64,000 bases of DNA from an uncultured Bacteroides sp. Its GTDB lineage: Bacteria; Bacteroidota; Bacteroidia; Bacteroidales; Bacteroidaceae. Below, in pieces: positions 1-8,356 of this stretch. The position numbers and the translations under genes were made by a program. Where the stretch lies: positions 27,119-91,118 of the forward strand of contig UQTJ01000013.1 of the NCBI GenBank assembly GCA_900544075.1, given 5' to 3'. Position 1 is the first letter of the stretch. Every line of letters starts with the position of its first letter. The notes beneath the pieces were generated by a model, which worked only from the letters and a program-made list of their open reading frames with translations, was not told the origin of the DNA and did not search any database.

Positions 1-136
1 CAACTTTCTTAAGCTCCTCGGCAGCCTTTTTAGCCTCTTCGGCTTTTTTCGAAACAAGCGATTTATCAACATTCTGTGCAAATGAAGACAATACAGCAGC
101 CAAAGACAACAATACATAGAAAAACAGTCTGTTCAT
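1..136 (-). CDS. exported Lys/Ala-rich protein, N-terminal fragment
   Basis: Only the first 45 codons are present; the gene runs off the left edge. The start ATG is at 136 on the minus strand. The N-terminus has a clear signal peptide (MNRLFFYVLLSLAAVLSSFA, probable cleavage before QNVD), followed by a Lys/Ala/Glu-rich stretch (KKAEEAKKAAEELKK) likely to be helical or coiled coil. It is therefore exported to the periplasm or outer membrane. No family can be assigned from this fragment. Confidence 0.75.
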   Translation of the reverse strand, partial: MNRLFFYVLLSLAAVLSSFAQNVDKSLVSKKAEEAKKAAEELKKV

Positions 137-270
137 AAATTTTATTTATTAATAGTTTATCGCAGTGTAAGATAATCAAAATTATAATACGATGTTATTA
201 TTTATAACAATTTGAATAAATACTTTGTTTATCAGAAAGGTAAAATTATATTAAAACTACGTTCACACTA

Positions 271-300
271 TTGTATATTCAATAAAAAGAAATACATTTG
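271..300 (+). promoter_or_regulatory. Bacteroidota-type promoter of the ABC/GntR operon
   Basis: A TTG at 271-273 (-33 element) and TACATTTG at 293-300 (-7 element, consensus TAnnTTTG) are separated by 19 bases, the optimal spacing for the Bacteroidota primary sigma factor. It would start transcription about 30 bases before the ABC ATPase start codon at 339. Confidence 0.7.
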
Positions 301-301
301 C

Positions 302-325
302 AGTGTACTAATCAACTAATACACT
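302..325 (+). promoter_or_regulatory. candidate GntR (YtrA-type) operator
   Basis: AGTGTA (302-307) and TACACT (320-325) form a perfect 6-bp inverted repeat around a partly symmetric centre with two CTAAT copies. It overlaps the expected transcription start, immediately behind the -7 box at 293-300. The third gene of the operon encodes a YtrA-type GntR repressor, so autoregulation through this site is the simplest reading. Confidence 0.5.
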
Positions 326-338
326 AAAACAAACAATT

Positions 339-1187
339 ATGGACACAACAATGATTAAAGCCGAACATCTTACCTTCGGATACGGAAAAAACAAACAGGT
401 GTTCAATGATTTCAACCTTGAAATAGAAAAAGGGAAAATAGTAGGCCTGCTCGGAAAGAACGGAACAGGAAAATCTACTCTGCTGTATATCATATGCGGA
501 TTGCTCAAACCTTCTCACGGAAATGTAGCTATAAAAGGAATAGATATCAAAAGACGTCTTCCACAGACTCTGTCGGATATTTATCTGGTTCCTGAGGAAT
601 TCGACTTGCCCAATCTGTCAATGAAACAGTTCGTAAAGCTGAACAGCAGTTTCTATCCTAACTTCAGCAACGAAACACTGAATACTTGTCTCAACGATTT
701 CGATCTCGGAATGGATATCAACCTCGGCGAACTCTCCATGGGACAGAAGAAGAAAGCGTATATGTGCTTCGCTCTTGCCACAAACACCTCTCTCCTGCTC
801 ATGGATGAGCCAACAAACGGACTGGACATACCGTCTAAAAGCCAGTTCAGGAAAGTCATAGCATCGGGAATGACAGACGAGAAGACTATCATAATCTCTA
901 CCCATCAGGTAAGGGATATAGACAGATTGCTTGACCACATAACAATAATAGACGGTACTGAGGTACTACTGGACAAATCGGTAAAGGAAATTACAGACAG
1001 TTTATACTTCTGCGAACAAAGCATGAACGAGCCTACCGACGGGGCCCTGTTCATACAACCGTCAGTACAGGGCAACAGTATCATAATGGAAAACAAATTC
1101 GGAGAAGAAAGTCCTATGAATCTGGAAGTTCTTTTCAATGCCATATTGGCCGAAAGAAACAAAATACAGGAAGTTTTCAACAAATAA
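339..1187 (+). CDS. ABC transporter ATP-binding protein (YtrB-like)
   Basis: A 282-residue cytoplasmic ATPase of an ABC exporter-like complex. Walker A is GKNGTGKST (residues 39-47), the signature is LSMGQ (132-136), and Walker B runs into LLLMDEPTNGLD (152-163), with an H-loop histidine in ISTHQ. The order ATPase-permease-GntR matches the YtrA/YtrB family operons of Firmicutes and Bacteroidota, where the GntR protein represses its own ABC transporter, often in response to cell-wall or peptide stress. The substrate cannot be read from the sequence. The operon promoter lies at 271-300. Confidence 0.9.
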   Translation: MDTTMIKAEHLTFGYGKNKQVFNDFNLEIEKGKIVGLLGKNGTGKSTLLYIICGLLKPSHGNVAIKGIDIKRRLPQTLSDIYLVPEEFDLPNLSMKQFVKLNSSFYPNFSNETLNTCLNDFDLGMDINLGELSMGQKKKAYMCFALATNTSLLLMDEPTNGLDIPSKSQFRKVIASGMTDEKTIIISTHQVRDIDRLLDHITIIDGTEVLLDKSVKEITDSLYFCEQSMNEPTDGALFIQPSVQGNSIIMENKFGEESPMNLEVLFNAILAERNKIQEVFNK

Positions 1188-1203
1188 GCAAGGAGGAACG
1201 GTT

Positions 1204-2091
1204 ATGACTACAAATATGAATTTCAGTTTTACAAGACTCATGGCAGTAATGAAACGCGACATGATGGAGAATTGGAAAACCAACATGTACAGGCTTATAG
1301 CATGCTATTCCGGTGCCGCAATGGCTTTCTTGTTCGGAATGTACGGCGTATTGTCCGGCAATCGTGGAGAAACAGGAGAAATACAATACACAAGTTTCTG
1401 CAACACATTCCATTCAATATTGTCATTCGTGACATACTTCTATCTAATAGTATGTGCCACAAGAATAATGGAAGTGATGAATACAAAAAACAAACGTATC
1501 TCATATATGATGCTTCCGGCTACAAACGGAGAAAAGTTCATAAGCAGAGCAATATATGTATGCATTACTTCTATGGTAATATTTTTTGCGGGACTGTTTT
1601 TTGCTGAACTTACCAGACTTGCTCTACTGCCGCTATTCGATGCGCCAAAAGAATTCTCCAGTTTCTGTCTGTTTGATATAATGTCTGTTTCTTTTTATGA
1701 TACAATTCATATCAATCCTGAAACATACGGAGCATCATCAACATTCATACCATACCTTTTTTTAATTTCAAACGGTTTATGGGGACACTCCATTTATATA
1801 TTGGGTGGTACATACTTCAGAAAGCATCCTTTCATAAAAACATGGGGAATATGTATGGCAGCATTTTTCCTTATACTATATACGCTAATCAATATATCTG
1901 ACGAAGGAACTCTTATATATATTCTAAAATGGATGGAAAATCTGGCAGATAAAAGTTCATGGATAAATGAGGAAGTCATCTTTTCTACCATAAGCATTAT
2001 CTTCCTGGCACTTACAGTTTTTAACTGGACTCTGAGTTATCATTTGTTTAGAAATTCACAAATCACCGATAGAAAACTGTTCAGAAGATGA
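1204..2091 (+). CDS. ABC transporter permease subunit
   Basis: A 295-residue membrane protein with about six hydrophobic segments, for example around MAFLFGMYGV, FVTYFYLIVC, MVIFFAGLFF and FLILYTLINI. The frame is open further upstream, but ATG 1204 is preferred because AAGGAGG lies just before it and the frame upstream overlaps the ATPase gene. It pairs with the preceding ATPase, with 16 bases between stop and start, and its TGA overlaps the GntR start in an ATGA, implying translational coupling. It is the membrane half of the transporter; its substrate is unknown. Confidence 0.85.
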   Translation: MTTNMNFSFTRLMAVMKRDMMENWKTNMYRLIACYSGAAMAFLFGMYGVLSGNRGETGEIQYTSFCNTFHSILSFVTYFYLIVCATRIMEVMNTKNKRISYMMLPATNGEKFISRAIYVCITSMVIFFAGLFFAELTRLALLPLFDAPKEFSSFCLFDIMSVSFYDTIHINPETYGASSTFIPYLFLISNGLWGHSIYILGGTYFRKHPFIKTWGICMAAFFLILYTLINISDEGTLIYILKWMENLADKSSWINEEVIFSTISIIFLALTVFNWTLSYHLFRNSQITDRKLFRR

Positions 2092-2456
2092 AATTTAAAG
2101 AATCAAAATCAATATATTTGCAGATAGCAGACAGAATTATGGACGAGATTCTTCATGACACATACAAGGAAGAAGAACGAATACCGTCCGTAAGAGAATA
2201 TGCCGCAATGGTGGAAGTGAACGCAAATACCATGATGCGCACTTACGACTATCTGCAGGGGATGGAAATTATTTATAATAAAAGGGGTATAGGATATTTC
2301 GTAGGGCAAGGGGCAAAAGATAAGATTCTCTCATTCAGAAAAGAGACATTCCTGAACGAGGAACTGCCGGAAATGTTCCGCACAATGAAGATTCTTGGCA
2401 TATCCGGACCTGAGATTTCTGCACTCTACAAACAATTTCTGAAAGAGAATAAATAA
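2088..2456 (+). CDS. GntR family transcriptional regulator, YtrA subfamily
   Basis: A 122-residue regulator. Residues 1-75 are a GntR winged helix-turn-helix: YLQIADRI..., then IPSVREYAAMVEVNANTMMR, then a wing ending in KRGIGYFV. Only a short helical tail follows, which is typical of the YtrA subfamily that lacks a large effector domain and is controlled by a small ligand or by dimerization. It is translationally coupled to the permease by a 4-base overlap. The inverted repeat at 302-325 is its likely operator. Confidence 0.9.
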   Translation: MKFKESKSIYLQIADRIMDEILHDTYKEEERIPSVREYAAMVEVNANTMMRTYDYLQGMEIIYNKRGIGYFVGQGAKDKILSFRKETFLNEELPEMFRTMKILGISGPEISALYKQFLKENK

Positions 2457-2492
2457 AGAAACTATAAACCAATCATACAAACAAAGGAAACC

Positions 2493-3212
2493 ATGAAACT
2501 TAAAAAACAACTTTCAATACTAATTATCAGTGCTGTAACTTCTTTCACAGCCACATCTTGCATGATTAATACTGTAGCAAGCAAAAATGAAGCGACTTCC
2601 ACATATAACGTAAACACTTCATATAAATCATTAAGCGTGAGAAGTGCAATAAAAGTGGACTACAGACACGATATTGACACACTTAAGATTATTGCAGATT
2701 CATCTATCCTTTCCAAAATAAAAGTAGATTACGATGAAGAAGGCATTGAAATTTATGCTACGGACTTCAGAAAATCTTATAACGTTACCGCTATAGTGCC
2801 GGCCAGCAAAGGACTGCAATCCATCGAAATAGCAGGCGCTTCTTCATTTACTTCAGACCGAGATATTAAGGCGGAAAAACTTGATATAGAAGTATCCGGA
2901 GCATCGCACTTTGATGCCAACATAGACTGTCAGTCTTTGGAAGTAAGTGTCAGCGGAGCATCATCTGCCGAGATAGGCGGAAAAGCTGTTAATGCAAAAA
3001 TAGACGTAAGCGGAGCTTCAAAATTGTCATCAAACGACGAATATCTGAATACTGATTATGCCGATGTAGATATAAGCGGAGCCAGCAAGGCCGAAATTAT
3101 ATGCAATAAAAACATAACAGGAGAAGCATCGGGAGCGTCGAAACTTTCATTCGGGGGTGCAGCAAAGGCAGATGTATCAACAAGTGGAGCCTCAAAGGTA
3201 TCAAGAAAATAA
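2493..3212 (+). CDS. GIN-domain (DUF2807) lipoprotein
   Basis: A 239-residue protein with a lipoprotein signal peptide and lipobox (TATSC, Cys about 23). The mature part matches the putative autotransporter-adhesin head GIN domain (DUF2807): a repetitive beta-solenoid in which SGAS or a close variant recurs about every 20 residues at least six times (IAGASS, VSGASH, VSGASS, VSGASK, ISGASK, TSGASK). Such proteins are cell-envelope associated in Bacteroidota and are often next to GntR-ABC operons. It lies 36 bases after the GntR gene and may be cotranscribed. Its function is unknown; an envelope-stress or surface role is plausible. Confidence 0.8.
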   Translation: MKLKKQLSILIISAVTSFTATSCMINTVASKNEATSTYNVNTSYKSLSVRSAIKVDYRHDIDTLKIIADSSILSKIKVDYDEEGIEIYATDFRKSYNVTAIVPASKGLQSIEIAGASSFTSDRDIKAEKLDIEVSGASHFDANIDCQSLEVSVSGASSAEIGGKAVNAKIDVSGASKLSSNDEYLNTDYADVDISGASKAEIICNKNITGEASGASKLSFGGAAKADVSTSGASKVSRK

Positions 3213-3235
3213 ATTCCAAAAACAGAACACAATAA

Positions 3236-4594
3236 ATGACAGTTTATATAATAATAGGGACGATAGTAGGATGCGTTTTGGGCATCATTATCGGCCACCT
3301 TATCTCGGCAAGGAAATCGAGTGTACTGCAATCACAACTGAAAATGCAACAGGAACACTCAGCTGAGCTGTTGAGAAACGAACAGATTAAGGCAGCACAG
3401 CAGATTGAGAATCTTAGACAGAACATACAGAAACTGCAGGATAAGCTTGACGAAAGCGCACACCAGCTAAATGAGGCATACACTGTTTCAGCGTCACTAA
3501 AGGCAGAGAACCGCAATATGGCAGAGAAGTTAGAAAACCAAAAGGAAGAGATTGCCTCAATGCACAAGCAGTTTAATCTGGAGTTTGAGAACATCGCCAA
3601 CAAGATTTTCCAGCAGAAGACAGAAACCTTCAACAAGCTGAGCACCGAAAGCCTCAGCAGTCTGCTAAAGCCTTTCGGTGACAATCTGAACGAATTCAAG
3701 CACCAAGTGGCAGAGGTATATGAAAAGGAATCAAAACAGCGTTTCTCGCTCGAAGACAGAATAAAGGAACTTGTACTGCTGAACAAACAGATAAGCGACG
3801 ATGCCAACAATCTGACAAAGGCTCTGAAAGGTGACTCAAAGATGCAGGGAAACTGGGGTGAGATGATACTGGAAAGCATACTTGAGAACTCGGGTCTGCG
3901 CGAAGGTGAGGAGTATTTCCGCCAGGAATTTCTGAAAGACGAGAACGGAGAGTATCTGAAAAACGAACAGGGACAGCGACTTCAGCCGGACGTTATGGTG
4001 GTCTATCCTGACAACCGTCATGTAATAATCGATTCCAAAGTGTCGCTAACGGCCTATGCCGGATATACAGGAACTGACGACAAGGCCGAAAAAGAACAAT
4101 ACCTGAAAGAGCATCTGCGTTCTGTAAAGGCTCATATAGACGAACTTAGCAAGAAAGACTATTCAAAATACAACGTGTCGGCACTGGATTTCGTGATGAT
4201 GTTCATCCCTAACGAACCGGCTTACGTGCTTGCACTCCAGGCAGACAATAACCTGTGGAATTATGCTTATCAGAAAAAGGTGGTGCTTATGAGTCCTACA
4301 AACCTGATTGCAGCTCTCAGACTGGCTCTTGACCTTTGGAAACGGGAGTATCAGGAAAAGAACATTCAAGAGATAGTGAAACGCGGAACTGCACTTTATG
4401 AGAAGATGGCAGGATTTGCGGAAACATTCGAGAAGATTGGGGATGCGATAAACACTGCAAATACTGTATACGGCAATGCACGCTCGCAGCTGTCGGAAGG
4501 TAAGGGAAATCTCATCCGACAGGCGGAAATGCTTAAGGAACTCGGTATTACTCCGAAGAAGAATATTCCTTCCAGACTGTTGGATGAGAAGTAA
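3236..4594 (+). CDS. rmuC: DNA recombination protein RmuC
   Basis: A 452-residue protein. An N-terminal membrane anchor (about residues 1-20, GTIVGCVLGIIIGHLIS) is followed by a long coiled coil (about 25-130). The RmuC nuclease-like core (about 190-420) contains the conserved stretches GNWGEMILESILE, QPDVMVVYPDNRHVIIDSKVSL and FVMMFIPNEPA. RmuC limits DNA inversion at short inverted repeats in E. coli and has a PD-(D/E)XK-like fold. It starts 23 bases after the GIN-domain gene. A repeat array rich in inverted repeats sits just behind its stop codon, which is a curious pairing but could be chance. Confidence 0.92.
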   Translation: MTVYIIIGTIVGCVLGIIIGHLISARKSSVLQSQLKMQQEHSAELLRNEQIKAAQQIENLRQNIQKLQDKLDESAHQLNEAYTVSASLKAENRNMAEKLENQKEEIASMHKQFNLEFENIANKIFQQKTETFNKLSTESLSSLLKPFGDNLNEFKHQVAEVYEKESKQRFSLEDRIKELVLLNKQISDDANNLTKALKGDSKMQGNWGEMILESILENSGLREGEEYFRQEFLKDENGEYLKNEQGQRLQPDVMVVYPDNRHVIIDSKVSLTAYAGYTGTDDKAEKEQYLKEHLRSVKAHIDELSKKDYSKYNVSALDFVMMFIPNEPAYVLALQADNNLWNYAYQKKVVLMSPTNLIAALRLALDLWKREYQEKNIQEIVKRGTALYEKMAGFAETFEKIGDAINTANTVYGNARSQLSEGKGNLIRQAEMLKELGITPKKNIPSRLLDEK

Positions 4595-4626
4595 TATCCA
4601 AGAAGCAAGTCTGATTTGACCATACA

Positions 4627-4726
4627 TTTTTTGGTGCTGACGATGGTCGGCAATGCTGCCGACTATAGTGGGCAGAGCTGCCGACCATAGTGGGCAATGC
4701 TGCTGACTATAGTCGGCACCAAAAAA
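4627..4726. repeat. 22-bp-period palindromic array in a bidirectional terminator
   Basis: TTTTTTGGTGC (4627-4637) and GCACCAAAAAA (4716-4726) are an outer inverted repeat. Inside are one shortened and three full units spaced exactly 22 bp (starts 4655, 4677, 4699). Each full unit is an 18-bp imperfect palindrome around CTATAG, of the type TGCCGACTATAGTCGGCA, followed by a 4-bp spacer. The first unit lacks 3 bases at its centre. The array lies between the convergent rmuC and U32 genes and, with A and T runs on both sides, could act as a bidirectional terminator. No family is recognised. Confidence 0.8.
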
Positions 4727-4777
4727 CATAGGCTTATTTTCCTTTTAATGGGGGAATCTGACAAAAGAAACTTAGGG

Positions 4778-6616
4778 TTACTGAGCTGAATTGTCTGCAA
4801 GAACTTTCATCTGGCACTGCTTGCAGTCAAACTCCAGACGGAAGCGTCTGCCATCGGAACTTACAAGATAATATGGCTCGCGGAACGGAGAACGTACCTT
4901 GTGATGTACCGGACACCAGCCCATACTGTAGCGGATGCAATGCTTGCAGAACATCAGAACGGCATCCTTAGGCTGTTCCTTCTCGAATGCCGGCATTACT
5001 TTCAGCACTCCGTGGTTCTTGTAAAATTCGGCAGCAGAGCTGTTCATCACATTGCCGAGATATGTCAAGGTGCTTACAGGGAACTTGCTCTTCGTTTCCT
5101 TCATGCGGAACACTTCCCTGCGATAGTTTATCCTGCGCACTTCAAGCAGTTTCTCCACTGCATTACGTCTGAGTTCCGACAGCTCTGATGAAGGGATAAA
5201 CCAGTTATCGGACAAATCTATCTTTATATCCTTTGCCTCAAACGGGGTGTTACCGAGCTTGCCCAACTGATTTCTCAGATTGTCAGTCTGCGGTGTGCGT
5301 GCCGGTTCTTTCGCACGTTGCAGTGTGAGAGATACACAGTTATCGTCCTCATCTGTAAGGCTTAATGTGAATCCGAAATTGTTTTCAGTAAGACAGATGT
5401 CGACTGCCATCTTTCTTTCTGCCGACTTTTTCTGCATCAGTTTCTCAAACTCCTGATCGAAGTTACGGTAGAGTCGTGTCTTGGGTTTCAGTCGTGGCAT
5501 ATCCTGCGGAAACAGCTTGTTGTTCTCCACACGGTTCACCCTGAATCCCTGAAGACGACCGTTATCGTCAATATAGCAAAGTCCGTCGCCGTTACTGAAC
5601 GATTTCACTCCTGCTACGGTAAAGTAGTTTCCTCTGATTTCCTTAACCGTACCTACCTCCTCGCCTAACGACTTAGGGGTACTGAATGAGAATATTCCCG
5701 GATTTCGTCCGCGGAGGAAATAATCGGTAAATCCGCGGCTGAAACTCTTGTCAAGTTGCGGAGTGAATGTAGTCTTCACCGTGCCTGACGATGCTCTGAC
5801 GTACTCCTTACGGTATTTGAATATTGCATCAAGTTTCTGACGATAGTATGCAGTGACGTTTTTTACATACGATACATCCTTCAACCGGCCTTCTATCTTC
5901 AATGATGTGGCTCCGGCATCGAGCAATGCCTCAAGATTGTCGCTCTGGTTCATATCCTTGAGCGAGAGCAGATGCTTGTTCTGCTCTATTGTCTTTCCGT
6001 TGGAATCAATTAGGTCGAAAGCCAGACGGCAGAACTGGGCGCATTCGCCACGGTTGGCACTTCGTCCGTAGCAAGCCTGGCTGACGTAGCACTGTCCGCT
6101 GTAGCTAACGCACAAGGCACCGTGAATGAACACCTCGAGAAGTGTTTCCGGACAGGAATCGTGTATCTTCTTTATCTCATCGAGCGAAAGTTCGCGTGCA
6201 AGAACCACCTGACGGAAACCGATATCCGAAAGGAACTTCACCTTCTCCGGCGTGCGGTTGTCCATCTGTGTGCTGGCATGAAGGGCTATAGGCGGAAGGT
6301 TAAGGCGCGTGATACCCATGTCCTGTATAATCAGGGCATCGACACCGGCACGATAGAGTTCCCATATCATTTTCTCCGTTTCCGGCAGTTCCTCGTCGTG
6401 CAGAATGGTATTTACGGTGACGTAAATGCGTGCGTTATACAGATGTGCATGCTCCACCAAAGCCTTGATGTCTTCTATGGAATTGCCTGCTGCGGCACGC
6501 GCACCGAAACGTGGCGCACCGATATAGACTGCATCGGCGCCATGATTGATAGCCTCTATACCGCATTCAAGGTTCTTGGCAGGAGCAAGAAGTTCTATAG
6601 GACGTTGTTTTATCAT
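4778..6616 (-). CDS. peptidase U32 family protein, RlhA/YdcP-like RNA hydroxylase
   Basis: A 612-residue protein aligning along its whole length with E. coli YdcP (RlhA), as I remember that sequence: LLAPAKN and GADAVYIGAPRFGAR near the start, VNTILHDEELP, DALIIQDMGI, LHASTQMDNRT, FIHGALCVSYSGQCY, GRSANRGECAQFCRL, and a Cys-rich C-terminal domain (FCKHCIRYSMGWCP; FDCKQCQMKV). RlhA hydroxylates C2501 of 23S rRNA with prephenate as co-factor source; the related TrhP (YegQ) acts on tRNA U34. The size and C-terminal DUF3656-type region favour RlhA. It overlaps metA by one base (TAATG), so the two are likely cotranscribed. Confidence 0.85.
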   Translation of the reverse strand: MIKQRPIELLAPAKNLECGIEAINHGADAVYIGAPRFGARAAAGNSIEDIKALVEHAHLYNARIYVTVNTILHDEELPETEKMIWELYRAGVDALIIQDMGITRLNLPPIALHASTQMDNRTPEKVKFLSDIGFRQVVLARELSLDEIKKIHDSCPETLLEVFIHGALCVSYSGQCYVSQACYGRSANRGECAQFCRLAFDLIDSNGKTIEQNKHLLSLKDMNQSDNLEALLDAGATSLKIEGRLKDVSYVKNVTAYYRQKLDAIFKYRKEYVRASSGTVKTTFTPQLDKSFSRGFTDYFLRGRNPGIFSFSTPKSLGEEVGTVKEIRGNYFTVAGVKSFSNGDGLCYIDDNGRLQGFRVNRVENNKLFPQDMPRLKPKTRLYRNFDQEFEKLMQKKSAERKMAVDICLTENNFGFTLSLTDEDDNCVSLTLQRAKEPARTPQTDNLRNQLGKLGNTPFEAKDIKIDLSDNWFIPSSELSELRRNAVEKLLEVRRINYRREVFRMKETKSKFPVSTLTYLGNVMNSSAAEFYKNHGVLKVMPAFEKEQPKDAVLMFCKHCIRYSMGWCPVHHKVRSPFREPYYLVSSDGRRFRLEFDCKQCQMKVLADNSAQ

Positions 6617-7539
6617 TACTTAATCTGATTAATATCGTATGGAGTTTCCTGATATACATAGTAGTTGAGCCAGTTGGAGAACAGCAGGTTTGCAGTGCTG
6701 CGCCATCTCACCACCGGTCCCTTGTCAGGGTCATTGTCGCGATAATAGTTCTTAGGCATATCGATAGGCAGACCTTTACCCAAGTCGCGGCGGTATTCTC
6801 CGTCGAGTGTAAGCGGCGAGTATTCCGAATGGCCTGTCACGTAGAATTCACGTCCGCCACGCGCCATCACTATATGTACTCCGGAATCTTCTGACTCTGA
6901 AATGATTGACAGCTCCGGACATTTCTCTATATCTTCACGGCGCACTTCTGTATGACGGCTGTGAGGTACGAAGAATTCATCGTCGAATCCGCGGAATATC
7001 GGCAACTGGCTGAATCCGTCGCAGATGTGATGCTCGAAGATACCGAACATTTTCTTGTCCAACGCATATTTAGGTACTCCATAATGATGGTACAGTCCGG
7101 CCTGGGCGGCCCAGCAGATATAGAAAGTAGAGGTTACGTGGGTACGTGTCCAGTTGAATATTTCCTGAATCTCGTCCCAATAGTTGACATCCTCGAAATC
7201 GAGATGCTCAACCGGTGCTCCGGTAATAATCATACCGTCGAACTTCTCGTCGCGCATATCGTCGAAATCGCGGTAGAAAGCTTTCATGTGTTCTATCGGA
7301 GTATTCTTCGAGGTATGGCTCTTTATTTTCATGAAGTTCACTTCTATCTGCAGAGGGGAGTTCGACAGAAGACGTATAAGGTCTGTTTCTGTAGTTATCT
7401 TCAGGGGCATAAGATTGAGAATGACAATCTTAAGCGGACGGATGTCCTGCGATGTAGCCCTCGAACTGTCTATAACGAATATGTTTTCTTCCTTCAGAAT
7501 ATCAATGGCAGGAAGTCTATCTGGTAAATTTAAAGGCAT
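6616..7539 (-). CDS. metA: homoserine O-acetyltransferase (MetA family)
   Basis: A 307-residue cytoplasmic enzyme activating homoserine in methionine synthesis. It is full length and collinear with E. coli MetA: catalytic Cys142 in YICWAAQAG, and His237/Glu239 in TGHSEYS. Position 111 is Glu (GAPVEHLDFEDV). Family work links Glu111 with acetyl-CoA and Gly111, as in E. coli, with succinyl-CoA, so this is predicted to be an acetyltransferase (MetAA). The gene precedes the U32 gene with a one-base stop/start overlap. A strong hairpin (7571-7618) lies in its leader; no known SAM riboswitch is seen. Confidence 0.93.
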   Translation of the reverse strand: MPLNLPDRLPAIDILKEENIFVIDSSRATSQDIRPLKIVILNLMPLKITTETDLIRLLSNSPLQIEVNFMKIKSHTSKNTPIEHMKAFYRDFDDMRDEKFDGMIITGAPVEHLDFEDVNYWDEIQEIFNWTRTHVTSTFYICWAAQAGLYHHYGVPKYALDKKMFGIFEHHICDGFSQLPIFRGFDDEFFVPHSRHTEVRREDIEKCPELSIISESEDSGVHIVMARGGREFYVTGHSEYSPLTLDGEYRRDLGKGLPIDMPKNYYRDNDPDKGPVVRWRSTANLLFSNWLNYYVYQETPYDINQIK

Positions 7540-7570
7540 AAGTGTAAGTTTTTAAGTTTATCAGTCTTTA

Positions 7571-7618
7571 AGTTTGTGAGTTTTAAGTTCACAACAACTA
7601 ACTTAAAACTAACAAACT
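7571..7618 (-). repeat. leader hairpin and 8-bp-phased AAGTTTNN repeats upstream of metA
   Basis: A 19-bp stem with one mismatch: AGTTTGTGAGTTTTAAGTT (7571-7589), loop 7590-7599, complementary arm 7600-7618. The left arm continues into a degenerate 8-bp periodic run of AAGTTTNN units from about 7546. It lies 32-79 bases upstream of metA. Such AAGTTT/AACTTA repeats are common between Bacteroides genes; whether this one controls metA is unknown. Confidence 0.65.
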
Positions 7619-7637
7619 AATAATTTGTTTATAACAA

Positions 7638-7677
7638 AAAAGCATCCAGAACAGTGATAACCATTGTGGATGCTTTT
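7638..7677 (-). terminator. rho-independent terminator after the FKBP-like gene
   Basis: AAAAGCATCCA (7638-7648) and TGGATGCTTTT (7667-7677) form an 11-bp stem. On the minus strand the stem is followed by a T run (7635-7641), as expected for termination of the lipoprotein gene ending at 7709. Confidence 0.8.
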
Positions 7678-7708
7678 CTATTCATTGTCGGTTATATTCC
7701 AAGTATAA

Positions 7709-8353
7709 TTATTGGTCTACATCCGGATGTATAACCTCATCTATGTATAGTTTAAATATCAATGTGGAATATCCCTTGATGGTACTACCGCTTCCAGTTT
7801 CTTTATATCCCATCTGATAAGGAATGTATAAGGTAGCTACGTCGTTCATATCGGGTTTCATATTCATCAATGCAGTGGTCCATCCGACAATACCTTCACT
7901 TACACCGTATTTAGTGAAATTGTCATTGACTTTCTTATCAAAGGTTCCGTAATAGTTTCCGTCAAAACGGACATCATTTATAAGAAAGCCCTGATATGCC
8001 ACGGAAACTGTATCTGAATAGTATATTCTATCCTCTTCAATAGCAGGATCAAGGATATCCGCTTCAGAAGCATATTTCACATACACATAGTCATATACCT
8101 TATATTGATAAGGCGACATTGAAGGATTATTAGATGTGCCAAAATCTATCTTATAATTTGCATATTTTCGCCAAATCTCATCAGAAGGTGGATTTGCCGC
8201 TACTTCTGCTATTGAATCCAGAAATTGCTCGTTCTTTTCTTTCCAGTTGGCATACGGATCGACGACCTCTGTATCTTTAGCACAGGAGGAGAATCCGATA
8301 GTCAATGCAGAAAGTATGACAACGAGCCATGTTATTCTATTATTCATAAGCAT
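7709..8353 (-). CDS. FKBP-like (DUF4827-type) lipoprotein
   Basis: A 214-residue lipoprotein with lipobox GFSSC, so anchored in the envelope. After about 90 residues the fold looks like an FKBP-type peptidyl-prolyl isomerase: DTVSVAYQGFLI, an FD-type segment (VRFDGNYYGTFDKK), VGWTTALMNMKPDMNDVATLYIPYQMGY and a final LIFKLYIDEV strand. The Bacteroidota group is often named DUF4827; some aromatic active-site residues of true FKBPs are not obvious, so catalysis is uncertain. It starts 3 bases after the glyS stop; Met at 8347 is an alternative start. A terminator lies at 7638-7677. Confidence 0.75.
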   Translation of the reverse strand: MLMNNRITWLVVILSALTIGFSSCAKDTEVVDPYANWKEKNEQFLDSIAEVAANPPSDEIWRKYANYKIDFGTSNNPSMSPYQYKVYDYVYVKYASEADILDPAIEEDRIYYSDTVSVAYQGFLINDVRFDGNYYGTFDKKVNDNFTKYGVSEGIVGWTTALMNMKPDMNDVATLYIPYQMGYKETGSGSTIKGYSTLIFKLYIDEVIHPDVDQ

Positions 8354-8356
8354 AAA

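Noticed and set aside
3244..3879. 211-codon open frame on the minus strand inside rmuC
   Set aside because: Antisense of the coiled-coil part of rmuC; Ser/Leu/Cys-rich low complexity typical of a shadow frame.
7540..7640. SAM riboswitch in the metA leader
   Set aside because: The region is an AT-rich repeat hairpin without the conserved cores of the known SAM classes that I can recognise.
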